NCBI GenBank assembly: GCA_945892985.1
Contig: CAMDDU010000003.1
Span: forward strand, 111,556 to 175,555
DNA: 64,000 nt
From: CAITSH01 sp945892985
GTDB taxonomy: Bacteria; Pseudomonadota; Gammaproteobacteria; Burkholderiales; SG8-39
Direction of reading: 5' to 3'
The position numbers and the translations under genes are program-made. Of the stretch, positions 8,014 through 17,391 are shown piece after piece. A model generated the notes under the pieces. The model saw only the letters and a list, made by a program, of their open reading frames with translations, did not search any database and had not been told where the DNA came from. Within the stretch, counting starts at the first letter, position 1, and each line of letters starts with the position of its first letter.

Positions 8014-8786
8014 GTTCACGCCGCGGGATTCTGTTGGAAGAGTTGGGCCTGGCCCCGGTCTGGCGTTCACGCGATTGTGAGATAGACCAAGGCAGGGACG
8101 AAGCGCTTGCAAGGGCTTCTGCCGAGGTCATCGGCAATCCAGCGCCTTTGCCGATATCCATTAGAACAACGGGGGCAGACTCCGATCGTCCAGCGCGAAT
8201 AGTGCGTATGGACTGGCCCGCACTTAAGCAAAGCGTTGAGGCTTGCGACGCCTGCGGCTTGCACAAGAGTCGGAAAAAGACGGTATTCGGCGTTGGTGAC
8301 GAAACAGCGGATTGGTTGCTGATCGGGGAGGCCCCAGGGGTGGAGGAAGATGCGCGTGGCGAGCCCTTCGTCGGCCAGGCCGGGCTGTTGCTGGACAACA
8401 TGATTGCAGCGATCGGATTGGAGCGGGGGAAAAACGTCTATCTATCCAACATCCTTAAGTGTAGTCCTCCGGGGAACAGGAATCCGGATCCGGGCGAGGT
8501 GGCGCAGTGCAGGCCGTATTTGTCACGTCAGCTTGCGTTGATCCGGCCAAAGCTTATTCTTGCGATGGGGCGATTCGCTACGCAAGCCCTTCTGGGTACC
8601 GATGCGAACATCGTCAGCTTGCGCGGCCGCGTGCATACCTACGAGGGCGTACCCGTGATTGTTACTTACCATCCGACGTATCTGTTGCGCACGCCTGCGG
8701 ACAAGTTCAAGGCGTGGGAAGATCTTTGCCTGGCCAGCAAGACGATGCATGGCTTGCTTTCTGGCGCCCAGACCCCAAGCGACTGA
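8010..8786 (+). CDS. Uracil-DNA glycosylase, family 4 (Fe-S)
   Basis: A protein of 258 residues whose C-terminal about 170 residues form a family 4 uracil-DNA glycosylase. Motif A is GEAPGVEEDARGEPFVGQAG, motif B is HPTYLLR. Four cysteines (CDACGL near residue 75, CSPPGN, and VAQC) are placed to hold the 4Fe-4S cluster. It removes uracil from DNA arising by cytosine deamination. The first 65 residues are a low-complexity extension common in betaproteobacterial homologues. The start is TTG in a four-base overlap with rimI (TTGA), so translation is probably coupled. Some homologues are annotated as phage SPO1 DNA polymerase-related; the motifs favour glycosylase. Confidence 0.88.
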   Translation: MSSRRGILLEELGLAPVWRSRDCEIDQGRDEALARASAEVIGNPAPLPISIRTTGADSDRPARIVRMDWPALKQSVEACDACGLHKSRKKTVFGVGDETADWLLIGEAPGVEEDARGEPFVGQAGLLLDNMIAAIGLERGKNVYLSNILKCSPPGNRNPDPGEVAQCRPYLSRQLALIRPKLILAMGRFATQALLGTDANIVSLRGRVHTYEGVPVIVTYHPTYLLRTPADKFKAWEDLCLASKTMHGLLSGAQTPSD

Positions 8787-9116
8787 TACGTCATCAGGGG
8801 TATTGACGCGGGCAGCGACCTCTAGCGCACGCTGCCCACGGCAGGATGGCGTTAGTTAGTAATGGGCTAGCGGATGACCCCTTGGAATCTGAGCGCGTAT
8901 TCTGCGGCGGAGCCTCCAGCGGGGAGTCCTCCTCCGCATTGAACAGCGACGGTGATGTTCATTTGGGCGAGCGGCAAATAGGCGTCTACTTTAGAATCGG
9001 ACTTCCCCACCGCGGAGGCGCTCAGTAAGTGCCCATTTCAAGATCATGTTCAGGCGCAATAGCTTAATGTCCCGACCTTGGTCGGGGCGATGCGCTTGCG
9101 CTGCTGCTGGTCCGGC
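8787..9116 (+). other. Intergenic region with two hairpins
   Basis: This stretch has no credible gene. It holds an 8-bp stem with a 12-base loop (GGGCAGCG 8810-8817, CGCTGCCC 8830-8837) just after the glycosylase gene, without a T-run. It also has a 7-bp inverted repeat (CCCGACC 9071-9077, GGTCGGG 9080-9086) 30 bases before the cyclase start. The first may be a weak terminator; the second could be an operator or an RNA hairpin over the cyclase leader. Confidence 0.45.
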
Positions 9117-10814
9117 ATGATCCGTTTTCGCACATTCCAGAGCCGGGTCGTTTTCTTCTTTCTCGGATTGTTGTCTCTGGTTCAATTGGTGGTCTTCCTG
9201 ACCGTCGATATTACCAATGCCCGATACGCAAAACGGCAGATCGAGGTGGCGTTGGAACTTGGCGTGGTCGGGCTTAACCGGTTGATCGAAATCCGAACCG
9301 AGCAACTGTCCCAGACGGTGAGAATGCTTGCGGCCGATCAGGCTTTCAGGGCAGCCATGGGCGGTGCTGACGAGAATGCCGCGCGCACAATCCTGCAAGC
9401 CTATCGCGAACGTGTTCGCGCCGATATGTTGATGTTGACCCTTCCGGCGAAGGGCTTGTCCGGCAGAGGCATTGTCCCGGAACTCGATGCCGTGTTACGG
9501 AGTGCCGAGAAAGGCGAACGTGCCTGGGCCGTCGTTACGATTGATCAGATTACCTACCAGGTCCTGGTTCAGCCAATCGAAGCGCCGGGAAGACTGTCAT
9601 GGGTGGTGGCCGGCTTCAAAGTAGGTGATGAACTCGCGCGCGAGCTTGGGCAGTTCACGAAACTTGATATTTCGTTTGTGCAGACGGATTCTACGGGGGC
9701 ATCAGCGATCCTCGCGACATCACTCGCTCCGCCGCAGCGAGCAGGACTTGCCACGGCGGTCTCTGCCATTGCCGCCGGGGCGGACCGCATCATCGAGTTC
9801 AGTATCGCCGGCGAGGACTATCTCAATCTTGCCACGCCCATCGGGGTGCGCGGAGAAAAACCGGTGAGCGTGATTATGCAGCGTTCCCTCGGGCAGGAGT
9901 TAAAACCCTTTCAGCAGTTGCGTGCAGCCGTCTTCGTGCTTTCCTGCGGTGGCCTTGTTCTTTCGCTGTTCGGCGCGTTCTACATCGCCCGGAGCGTGAC
10001 TGAGCCGGTGAGGGCATTGGCCCGTGCCGCTCGCAGTGTCGAGACGGGAAATTACGACCAAGCCGTGGAAGTGGCGCAGCAGGACGAACTTGGAGATCTC
10101 GCGGCAAGCTTCAACCGCATGACGCGCGGCCTGGCGGAGCGGGACAAGGTGCGAAATCTCCTTGGCAAGGTTGTCTCGCATGCCATTGCGGAAAAACTTT
10201 TGTCACAGGACGTTATGCTGGGTGGCGAAGAGCGCGAGGTCACCGTGATGTTCGCGGATTTGCGCGGGTTTACCTCTTTTTGCGAGAAGCAACCGGCACA
10301 AGATGTGGTTGCCGTACTCAATTTATACCTGACGCGCATCAGCGAAATCATCGAGGCCAACAACGGTGTGGTGGACAAATATCTGGGCGATGGGGTGATG
10401 GCCTTGTTCGGGGCGCCGGTCTCATATGATGATGATTGTGGCAATGCGCTCAGGGCATCGCTGCAAATCCGCAATGCGCTCGCTGAAATGAATCTGGCGA
10501 TTCAGACGCGGGGAATGCCCTCGCTTGATTTGGGCATCGGGGTGAACACGGCGATGGTGGTGGCTGGCAACATGGGCAGTCCGTCCCGGCTCAACTACAC
10601 GGTTGTCGGCGACGGTGTGAACCTTGCGGCGAGGCTGCAGGCCCTGGCAAAGGACGGTGTTTTCGGTATGGGGGTGATTACCACTGAGGCGACCCTCAGC
10701 CGCTCCAGGCGCCGCTTCGACACGCGGTTTTTGGGTGAGGTCGATGTGCGCGGCAAGAGTGCGCAGGTGACTGTTTATTCGGTTTTGGCGGAATCGGCTA
10801 CGCCTGAGGCGTGA
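9117..10814 (+). CDS. Membrane-bound class III adenylate/guanylate cyclase with sensor domain and HAMP
   Basis: A protein of 565 residues. A membrane helix at about 11-30 is followed by a periplasmic CACHE-like sensor (about 31-275), a second helix (about 278-300), a HAMP linker and a C-terminal class III cyclase domain (about 372-555). Metal aspartates are in MFADLRGFT and in KYLGDGVMALFG; the purine-contacting Lys is in DKYLGD, and the Asn and Arg of the transition state in VNLAARLQ. All are present, so it should be active, most likely making cAMP. The ligand is unknown. ATG at 9117 is taken because the helix follows at once; an upstream in-frame TTG would add 13 residues. It converges with lplT, only three bases apart. 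Confidence 0.88.
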   Translation: MIRFRTFQSRVVFFFLGLLSLVQLVVFLTVDITNARYAKRQIEVALELGVVGLNRLIEIRTEQLSQTVRMLAADQAFRAAMGGADENAARTILQAYRERVRADMLMLTLPAKGLSGRGIVPELDAVLRSAEKGERAWAVVTIDQITYQVLVQPIEAPGRLSWVVAGFKVGDELARELGQFTKLDISFVQTDSTGASAILATSLAPPQRAGLATAVSAIAAGADRIIEFSIAGEDYLNLATPIGVRGEKPVSVIMQRSLGQELKPFQQLRAAVFVLSCGGLVLSLFGAFYIARSVTEPVRALARAARSVETGNYDQAVEVAQQDELGDLAASFNRMTRGLAERDKVRNLLGKVVSHAIAEKLLSQDVMLGGEEREVTVMFADLRGFTSFCEKQPAQDVVAVLNLYLTRISEIIEANNGVVDKYLGDGVMALFGAPVSYDDDCGNALRASLQIRNALAEMNLAIQTRGMPSLDLGIGVNTAMVVAGNMGSPSRLNYTVVGDGVNLAARLQALAKDGVFGMGVITTEATLSRSRRRFDTRFLGEVDVRGKSAQVTVYSVLAESATPEA

Positions 10815-10817
10815 TGC

Positions 10818-12113
10818 TTAGTGCTTTTCGATCCCGATGAGGTGCATCGAATCGCCCTGCTTTTGATTAGATGCATGCCGTTTCATGATCAGCCACATCG
10901 TCGTTGATACCGACAGTCCGAACAGGATGATAATGGTGTTGATGTGAAAGTTGTATTTGATCATCAGGGCGTAGAGTGCAAGCATGAAGAGGATGTTCAG
11001 ATTCTCGTTAAAATTCTGCACCGCAATGGAGTGCCCCGCGGATAGCAGCACGTGGCCGCGGTGTTGCAGCAGGGCGTTCATTGGCACGACAAAAAAACCG
11101 GCTACTGCGCCGATCAGAACAAGCAGGAAGTAAACCAGCGGCATCCAGGTCACGAAAATCAGGATACAGACAAAAAATCCCATGATGATACCGAGTGGCA
11201 GCACGGACAGGGATCGGCGTAGCGGCACAAAGCGCCCGGCTAATATGGCGCCGATCGCGATACCTACGGCCACAACCCCCTGCAAAATCGCGCCTCGATC
11301 CAGAGGCAGGTGCAGATGGCTTTCGGCCCATTTGAGCACAATGAACTGCAGGGTCGCGCCGGCGCCCCAGAACAGGGTGGTTACCGCGAGCGAAATCTGC
11401 CCGAGCTTGTCGCGCCAGAGTACGGTCAGGCATCCGGCAAAATCGCGTATCAGAATCAGCGGATTGGTTTGCTGTTTGGGGTAGCGCGCACCGGTGTCGG
11501 GTATATGCAGGTTGACTGCTGCCGCCAACAGGTACATGACCGCGATGATCAACAGCGCGGCCTCGTGCGGTGTGTTGACGCCGGTATCGATAAACGGGAA
11601 ATCGATAGAGAGCAACATGGCGGCAATTTTAGGGCTGATCAACATGCCCCCCATCATGGTGCCAAGAATGATGGAGGCGACCGTCAGTCCTTCGATCCAG
11701 CCGTTGGCGACAACCAGTTGTTGCGGCGGCAGCATTTCGGTGAGGATGCCGTATTTTGCCGGCGAATAGGCTGCGGCACCCAAGCCGACGACTGCGTAGG
11801 CAAGGAGTACGGTGAGATGCTCAGGAATCCCGGCGGGAGTGATTTCCTGGGTGAAAAAGAGCAGGCAACAGCCGACAATTTTGATCGTATTCGTAAAGAA
11901 CATGACGCGCCCCTTCGGGAGCGCGTCGGCGAAGGCGCCGACGAACGCAGCGAGGACGACATAAGACACAGTGAAGAAGAACTTGAGCAGGGGCGTCATC
12001 CACGCCGGGCCTTTGAGTTCTATCAGCAGGGCGATTGAAGCGATCAACAACGCATTGTCGGCAAGCGAGGAGAAAAACTGTGCCCCCATCACGGTGTAAA
12101 AGCCGCGCTTCAT
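10818..12113 (-). CDS. lplT: Lysophospholipid transporter LplT
   Basis: A 12-helix major facilitator protein of 431 residues starting MKRGFYTVMGAQFFSSLADNA, with FADALPKGRVMFFTN between helices 2 and 3. These are diagnostic of LplT, which flips lysophospholipids from the outer to the inner leaflet of the inner membrane for re-acylation. In enterobacteria it is next to or fused with the acyltransferase Aas; no aas is seen here. It is divergent from alr over 327 bases, an arrangement often seen in betaproteobacteria. Confidence 0.9.
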   Translation of the reverse strand: MKRGFYTVMGAQFFSSLADNALLIASIALLIELKGPAWMTPLLKFFFTVSYVVLAAFVGAFADALPKGRVMFFTNTIKIVGCCLLFFTQEITPAGIPEHLTVLLAYAVVGLGAAAYSPAKYGILTEMLPPQQLVVANGWIEGLTVASIILGTMMGGMLISPKIAAMLLSIDFPFIDTGVNTPHEAALLIIAVMYLLAAAVNLHIPDTGARYPKQQTNPLILIRDFAGCLTVLWRDKLGQISLAVTTLFWGAGATLQFIVLKWAESHLHLPLDRGAILQGVVAVGIAIGAILAGRFVPLRRSLSVLPLGIIMGFFVCILIFVTWMPLVYFLLVLIGAVAGFFVVPMNALLQHRGHVLLSAGHSIAVQNFNENLNILFMLALYALMIKYNFHINTIIILFGLSVSTTMWLIMKRHASNQKQGDSMHLIGIEKH

Positions 12114-12440
12114 CGATCCGTTGGTTCCGTATTAAGTTTCGTGATTGGGAGGATAAGTGCGCGGGAGACGGGCCCGCTGCCCGGCTTGAGAGCCTTTAGC
12201 TGTTCCGAATCCGTCAAAACCCCAAACTCGGTGTTGCCGCGCCGGCACCTTGCGGTGCTTGTCATGCTTGCTTTCCTTTGTTGCGTCAACTGCCAAAATC
12301 GCAGCGTGGCGATTTATACCACGAAAAACCGGCTCCAGTTGTAGTCTGCCGCTAGTGATTAAGCGGTGCCACCTCTCGTATAATGTGAGGGGATATGTTA
12401 CGAAACACGGGTGTCACCATTCACGCTCCAAGCCCAGTCC
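12114..12440. promoter_or_regulatory. Divergent lplT-alr control region
   Basis: No credible gene lies here. A perfect TATAAT is at 12379-12384, about 57 bases before the alr start; the -35 region (around 12356) is poor. A short frame at 12141-12344 was considered and rejected. Confidence 0.4.
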
Positions 12441-13538
12441 ATGCCCCGTCCAATACGCGCAAGCTTTAATTTGTCGTCCTTCGGTCACAATCTGGCCGTG
12501 GTGCGCCGGTGCGCGCCGCGAGCCCGGATCTGGGCGGTGGTCAAGGCCGGTGGATATGGGCATTCACTTATGCGTGCGGCGCGCTCCATGGCCACGGCCG
12601 ACGGCTACGCACTGCTCGATCTGGACGAAGCCGTCAGGTTGCGTGAGTCGGGTACGAAAAAGCCTATTCTTTTACTTGAGGGGCTCTTCGACGAGCGGGA
12701 TCTTGCTGTGGCCGCAAGCCATGACCTCACGGTGGTGGTGCATGAGCGGGGGCAGGTTGCGATGCTGGAAAAAGCCGCAGTGTTACGAAAAATCCCGGTT
12801 TATCTGAAGCTGAACAGCGGCATGAACCGGCTTGGGTTTGTCTTGGCTGACGTATCTCGCATGTTCTCGCGCCTGGGCGAGTGTTCCGCGGTGTCGCAGA
12901 TTACGCTCATGAGCCACTTTGCCGATGCGGACGGCACAAGCGGCGTGGATTGGCAGTTGAACGCCCTGGCTGCCGCGACAAAGGATTTTGCCGCTCCGCG
13001 CAGCTTTGCCAATTCGGCTGCCATCCTGCGCCATCCGGCAACGCACGCCGACTGGGTGCGCCCGGGAATAATGCTCTACGGTTGCTCTCCGTTTGCCGAT
13101 CGGAGCGCAGCAGATCTCGGGCTCCGGCCGGTCATGACCTTGTCCAGTGAAATCATTGCTGTGCAGCAATTGTGCAAGGGCGACACGGTTGGCTACGGCA
13201 GGACATTTAGGGCTGAGCGGTCCATGCGCATTGGTGTGGTGGCCTGCGGCTATGCCGACGGGTATCCGCGACATGCACCAAGCGGCACGCCGATATTGGT
13301 GGATGGAGCACGAAGCGGGACGGTGGGCAGCGTCTCCATGGACATGTTGTGCGTTGATCTGACCGATCTTCCGGGTGCCGGCATCGGGTCTGGCGTGACG
13401 CTGTGGGGTGAGGGTTTGCCCGCCGACGAAGTTGCCATGGCATCCGGGACGATTAGTTATGAATTACTGTGCGCTCTGGCTGCGCGGGTTCCCCAAATTG
13501 AAGTTCAGTCTGCCGGTAAAAATGATGGCGAAGCCTAA
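12441..13538 (+). CDS. alr: Alanine racemase
   Basis: A fold-type III PLP enzyme of 365 residues. The PLP lysine is in AVVKAGGYGHS near residue 33, the second catalytic Tyr in MLYGCSPF, and VGYGRTFRAE and SVSMDMLCVDLTD are typical. It interconverts L- and D-alanine for peptidoglycan. ATG at 12441 is used since it gives the family start RPIRASFNLSSFGHNL; an in-frame start at 12411 would add ten residues. The end overlaps radA by about 14 bases, so the two genes are probably translated from one mRNA. Confidence 0.92.
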   Translation: MPRPIRASFNLSSFGHNLAVVRRCAPRARIWAVVKAGGYGHSLMRAARSMATADGYALLDLDEAVRLRESGTKKPILLLEGLFDERDLAVAASHDLTVVVHERGQVAMLEKAAVLRKIPVYLKLNSGMNRLGFVLADVSRMFSRLGECSAVSQITLMSHFADADGTSGVDWQLNALAAATKDFAAPRSFANSAAILRHPATHADWVRPGIMLYGCSPFADRSAADLGLRPVMTLSSEIIAVQQLCKGDTVGYGRTFRAERSMRIGVVACGYADGYPRHAPSGTPILVDGARSGTVGSVSMDMLCVDLTDLPGAGIGSGVTLWGEGLPADEVAMASGTISYELLCALAARVPQIEVQSAGKNDGEA

Positions 13539-14886
13539 GTCTGTCTACAGTTGCACCGAGTGCGGCGCAACCGCACCGAAGTGGCAGGGGCAATGTCCCG
13601 GGTGCGGCGCCTGGAATACATTGGTGGAAAGCGTGGCCGAGTCGGCTGCCAGCACGCAGCACCGTTACAGCGGTCTGGCCAAACCGGCGCAGTTGCAGCC
13701 TCTGTCCGAAGTGCGCGCCAAGGAACTTCCGCGTGTTCCAACCGGAATAGGTGAATTCGACCGGGTTCTGGGGGGCGGACTGGTTGCCGGACAGGTTGTG
13801 CTCATAGGAGGCGATCCGGGCGTGGGGAAATCGACGCTGCTGCTGCAAGCCCTGGCGCAGATGTCGCAGTCGCAGCACGTGGTTTACGTGAGCGGGGAGG
13901 AGTCAGCCGAACAGATCGCGATGCGCGCTTCTCGACTCGATATCGACGCTGGGAGGCTAGACCTGTTGGCAGAAATCCAGTTGGAGAAAATTTTCTCGGC
14001 GCTGCAGGATGCCAAGCCCCAATTCGCCGTGATCGATTCGATCCAGACCGTCTACTCAGATGCACTGAGCTCGGCACCCGGGTCGGTGGCGCAGGTGCGC
14101 GAATGTGCCGCGCAACTCACCCGGCTGGCCAAAAGCATTGGCATAACTATCATCCTTGTGGGGCACGTAACCAAAGAGGGCGCGCTTGCCGGGCCGCGTG
14201 TGCTTGAGCATATTGTGGACACCGTGCTTTACTTTGAGGGCGATACCCATCAGAGCTTCCGGCTCATCCGCGCAATCAAGAATCGTTTTGGCGCGGTGAA
14301 TGAACTCGGCGTGTTTGCAATGACGGAAAAGGGGCTGAAGGGGGTTTCCAATCCATCGGCCATTTTTCTATCCCAGCACGCCGAGCCGGTAGCCGGTTCC
14401 TGTGTCCTGGTGACGCAGGAAGGGACACGGCCGCTGTTGGTTGAGGTACAAGCGCTCGTGGATACGGCGCACGCCCCCAATCCACGCCGGCTTTCGGTGG
14501 GGCTGGAGCAAAATCGTCTGGCCATGCTGCTTGCCGTGTTGCACCGGCACGCCGGGATCGCTTGCTACGACCAGGATGTTTTCGTCAATGCGGTTGGCGG
14601 CGTTCGTATCAGCGAGCCAGCCGCGGATTTAGCGGTGTTGCTGGCCGTGGTGTCTTCTTTGACAGACCGGCCACTGGCAAAAAAAATGGTTGTGTTCGGC
14701 GAAGTGGGTTTGGCCGGCGAGGTACGCCCGGCGCCGCGCGGACAGGAGCGTCTGCGGGAGGCGGCGAAGCTCGGATTCACGCAAGCGATTATTCCGACCG
14801 CCAACCAGCCGCGGCAGCCGATAGATGGCATCGAAATTATCGCCGTTGACCGCCTGGCTGAAGCGGTCGCACGGTTGCGCGGCTGA
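13525..14886 (+). CDS. radA: DNA repair protein RadA
   Basis: A protein of 453 residues. Order: C4 zinc finger (Cys 10, 13, 24, 27), RecA-like ATPase with Walker A GGDPGVGKST near residue 95, the RadA-specific KNRFGAVNELGVF motif, and a Lon-protease-like C-terminal domain (from about residue 280) without need for protease function. RadA is a branch-migration helicase that works with RecA in recombinational repair. The start is ATG at 13525 (13522 is also in frame), within the end of alr. A hairpin follows the stop. Confidence 0.94.
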   Translation: MAKPKSVYSCTECGATAPKWQGQCPGCGAWNTLVESVAESAASTQHRYSGLAKPAQLQPLSEVRAKELPRVPTGIGEFDRVLGGGLVAGQVVLIGGDPGVGKSTLLLQALAQMSQSQHVVYVSGEESAEQIAMRASRLDIDAGRLDLLAEIQLEKIFSALQDAKPQFAVIDSIQTVYSDALSSAPGSVAQVRECAAQLTRLAKSIGITIILVGHVTKEGALAGPRVLEHIVDTVLYFEGDTHQSFRLIRAIKNRFGAVNELGVFAMTEKGLKGVSNPSAIFLSQHAEPVAGSCVLVTQEGTRPLLVEVQALVDTAHAPNPRRLSVGLEQNRLAMLLAVLHRHAGIACYDQDVFVNAVGGVRISEPAADLAVLLAVVSSLTDRPLAKKMVVFGEVGLAGEVRPAPRGQERLREAAKLGFTQAIIPTANQPRQPIDGIEIIAVDRLAEAVARLRG

Positions 14887-14908
14887 TAGGGCGGCTCGCT
14901 GCAAAGAT

Positions 14909-14941
14909 GCTGGAAACCCGCGCCGGATGGGCGTTTCCAGC
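14909..14941. terminator. Hairpin between radA and the convergent Bug gene
   Basis: A perfect 9-bp stem (GCTGGAAAC 14909-14917, GTTTCCAGC 14933-14941) lies between two convergent genes. There is no T-run on either side, so it may be a weak bidirectional terminator or a 3'-end stabilising hairpin. Confidence 0.45.
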
Positions 14942-14961
14942 CACTACCCGGGCTGAAATGC

Positions 14962-15972
14962 TTAGTCAGCCTGTATCTTGGCAGCTTTTACGACGGTCGC
15001 CCATTTTGCGGTTTCGGCCCTGATCATCGCGGCAAACTCTTCCGGCGTGCCGCCGCCGACCTGATTTCCCTGGCCGAGGAGAATTTCACGCACCTCAGGC
15101 ATGGCCAGGACCTTGTTAATGGCAGCATTGATTTTTTGCACCACCTCGCGCGGTGTTCCCGCCGGCGCAATCACGCCCTGCCAGTTGCTTGACTCAAAGC
15201 CGGCGATGCCCGATTCGATCATTGTCGGCACGTCGGGCAGCACAGACAGTCGTTCAGAACTGGTGACCGCCAGCGGCCGCAGTTTGCCGGCCTTGATGGC
15301 CGGGAGCGCGGCGTAAGTCAGTTCGAACATCATGTCGACGTGGCCGCCCATGAGATCGCTGGTGGCCGGCGCACCACCCTTATAGGGAATGTGCTGAATG
15401 TCGATACCCGTCATGGCTTTGAACATCTCACCGGACAAATGATGGGAGCCACCGGTGCCCGAGGAGGCAAAGCCCATTCCCGGTTTTGTCTTTGCCAGGG
15501 CGATCAATTCCTTTACTGACTTGACCGGTGTCACCGGATTGACCATCAGCACCAGTGGCCCGCGTTCGATCAGCACCACCGGGGCGAAGTCTTTTTGCGG
15601 ATTGTAAGGCAGGCTTTTCATCAGGCTTGGGTTGACCGCCAGCGGAGCGAAATTTCCCATGCCTATGGTGTAGCCATCGGGGGCGGCTTTAGCGAGTAAA
15701 TCGGTGCCGAGGACACCGCCCGCACCTGGTTTGGGCTCGACGATGACCGCTTGGCCCCACATTTCTGCCAGGCGGGAGCCGATCAGGCGCGCGCGCAGGT
15801 CGGCTGAACCGCCGGCGGCGTAGGGAACGATCCAGCGGACCGGTTTGTTTGGGAAGCTGGTAGTACCCTGGCCCAGCGCAAACGTTGGCGACAATGTCAT
15901 TGTAATTGCCATGACTGTGGCGATGATGGCGGGCCATGCGCGGATCTGGCGGGATAAGTGGTTCAGGTTCAA
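14962..15972 (-). CDS. Bug/TctC-family periplasmic binding protein
   Basis: A protein of 336 residues with a signal peptide (hydrophobic segment to about residue 33, cleavage near FALGQG). FPNKPVRWIVPYAAGGSADLRARLI, VVEPKPGAGG and QHIPYKGGAPATSDLMGGHVDM are the hallmarks of the tripartite tricarboxylate transporter receptor (TctC, Bug) family, which binds carboxylates in the periplasm. No tctA or tctB membrane gene is next to it, which is usual for orphan Bug proteins. It is downstream of hpnE on the same strand. Confidence 0.88.
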   Translation of the reverse strand: MNLNHLSRQIRAWPAIIATVMAITMTLSPTFALGQGTTSFPNKPVRWIVPYAAGGSADLRARLIGSRLAEMWGQAVIVEPKPGAGGVLGTDLLAKAAPDGYTIGMGNFAPLAVNPSLMKSLPYNPQKDFAPVVLIERGPLVLMVNPVTPVKSVKELIALAKTKPGMGFASSGTGGSHHLSGEMFKAMTGIDIQHIPYKGGAPATSDLMGGHVDMMFELTYAALPAIKAGKLRPLAVTSSERLSVLPDVPTMIESGIAGFESSNWQGVIAPAGTPREVVQKINAAINKVLAMPEVREILLGQGNQVGGGTPEEFAAMIRAETAKWATVVKAAKIQAD

Positions 15973-16025
15973 TCGGTTGACTCCTCTGGGTTTGTCCCGC
16001 CTGGGTATGCCGGCAAATTATAAAG

Positions 16026-17327
16026 TCAGGCGCCGCTCGCGGCGATGCGAGCGCAGGCCAGTCCACTGCGCACCGCTGTTTCCAGCGTCGCCGGGTAAGG
16101 ACTTTCGGTATAGTCGCCGGCGAGCAACAGCCCGGGCTGGGAAGTACGATGCGCAGGCCGACTCGTAGCCGGGTGACAGGCAAAGGTGGCGCGTTTCTCG
16201 GCGATAACGCGCTGCCAGAGTGGCGAGGGCAAGGCTGCGATGTGTTGGCTTAACTCGGCATGGACAGCGGCTCCGAAGGCCTCTTGTGTCAGTGCCTGAT
16301 GCGCGCCCGAAGCGCTAACGACCGCGGCGATAAGGCCTGGATAGCCGGAAAGGGCGCCTCTATCGAAGGCCCACTGGATGACGCCGCCGGTAAAGCCGAG
16401 CATGGGAAAGGGCAGTGTGACGCCGGCCGGATATTGCAGGTAACAGGTGTAAATGGGCTGGTAGTCGAATGCAGCGATGGCCGCGCGCTCTGTCTCGAGT
16501 CCGGAAATGCCTTCGAACAAAGCTGCGGCGTGATGCGGCCCGGTGGCGAGAATGACATGGGTGAAGCGTTGTGGGCGGTCGTCCAGGCACCACGCGTCCC
16601 CATCGGGAGCGAGCCGAACCGTACGTACCGCCTCCCCCAGATTGACCTGCCCGCCATGAGCCTTGACGTAGGTTGAGGCGGGTTCTGGGAACAGGGCGCT
16701 GAGGTCGACCTGCGGCAGCAGCATGTCGCTGTTCTCGCGTCGGCCGGTCAGACTGTCGCGCAGCACACTGGCGAACACCTGTGCCGAAGCGCTGGCGATA
16801 GGCGTGTTGAGCGCGGACACGCAAAGTGGCTCCCACAAATACGCGACCAGAGCGCCGCGCTGCCCGTGTTTTTCCAGCAGTTTGGATACAGTGATGTCGG
16901 GGGTGATGCGGAAGCTGGCACGCTTGAGCGCATGCATGAAGGCGATTGCGGAAATTCGCTGTCCAAAGCGCAGTCCGCGCGCGCCAAGCAGAGCCGCGGC
17001 CAGGTGCAGCGGTGCCGGCCAGCGAGGGGCGGCCAGCGAGAAGCCGCCGGCATAACGCAGTTGCAAGGGTTTTCGCTGCAAAAGCCGATCCGGATCGGCG
17101 CCGACGCGCCGCATTTGCGCCAGCGTTTCGGCATAGGCGCCGATCAGGATGTGCTGCCCGTTATCGAGCGTGATACCTTCGGCATCGACGCGTCTTGCCC
17201 GACCGCCGAGGGTACGTGAGGCTTCGAACACCGTGACTGGAATCCCGCGCTCGGCGAGTTCGACGGCGGCGGCCATTCCGGCCCAGCCGGCACCGATGAT
17301 CGCCATGTTTGGCTTGGTGCCGCTCAT
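16026..17327 (-). CDS. hpnE: Hydroxysqualene dehydroxylase HpnE
   Basis: A flavoprotein of 433 residues. The FAD-binding Rossmann motif is at the N-terminus (MAIIGAGWAGMAAAVELAERG), followed by GGRARRVDAEGITLDNGQH, typical of HpnE, and a C-terminal GDYTESPYPATLETAVRSG that closes the FAD site. HpnE reductively removes the hydroxyl of hydroxysqualene to give squalene. ATG at 17327 is chosen; a TTG at 17390, next to the hpnD stop, would add 21 residues. It is the last gene of hpnC-hpnD-hpnE. No squalene-hopene cyclase gene is in the window. Confidence 0.88.
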   Translation of the reverse strand: MSGTKPNMAIIGAGWAGMAAAVELAERGIPVTVFEASRTLGGRARRVDAEGITLDNGQHILIGAYAETLAQMRRVGADPDRLLQRKPLQLRYAGGFSLAAPRWPAPLHLAAALLGARGLRFGQRISAIAFMHALKRASFRITPDITVSKLLEKHGQRGALVAYLWEPLCVSALNTPIASASAQVFASVLRDSLTGRRENSDMLLPQVDLSALFPEPASTYVKAHGGQVNLGEAVRTVRLAPDGDAWCLDDRPQRFTHVILATGPHHAAALFEGISGLETERAAIAAFDYQPIYTCYLQYPAGVTLPFPMLGFTGGVIQWAFDRGALSGYPGLIAAVVSASGAHQALTQEAFGAAVHAELSQHIAALPSPLWQRVIAEKRATFACHPATSRPAHRTSQPGLLLAGDYTESPYPATLETAVRSGLACARIAASGA

Positions 17328-17391
17328 GATTCTGGTTTGTTGGGGGCTGATCGGGGCTTGCTCGCGTTCGCCAGCGGTGGAATGTAACAAC

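Noticed and set aside
12141..12344. 67-codon frame with a hydrophobic stretch between lplT and alr
   Set aside because: The hydrophobic part comes after 35 charged residues, no ribosome binding site is seen, and it lies in a promoter region.
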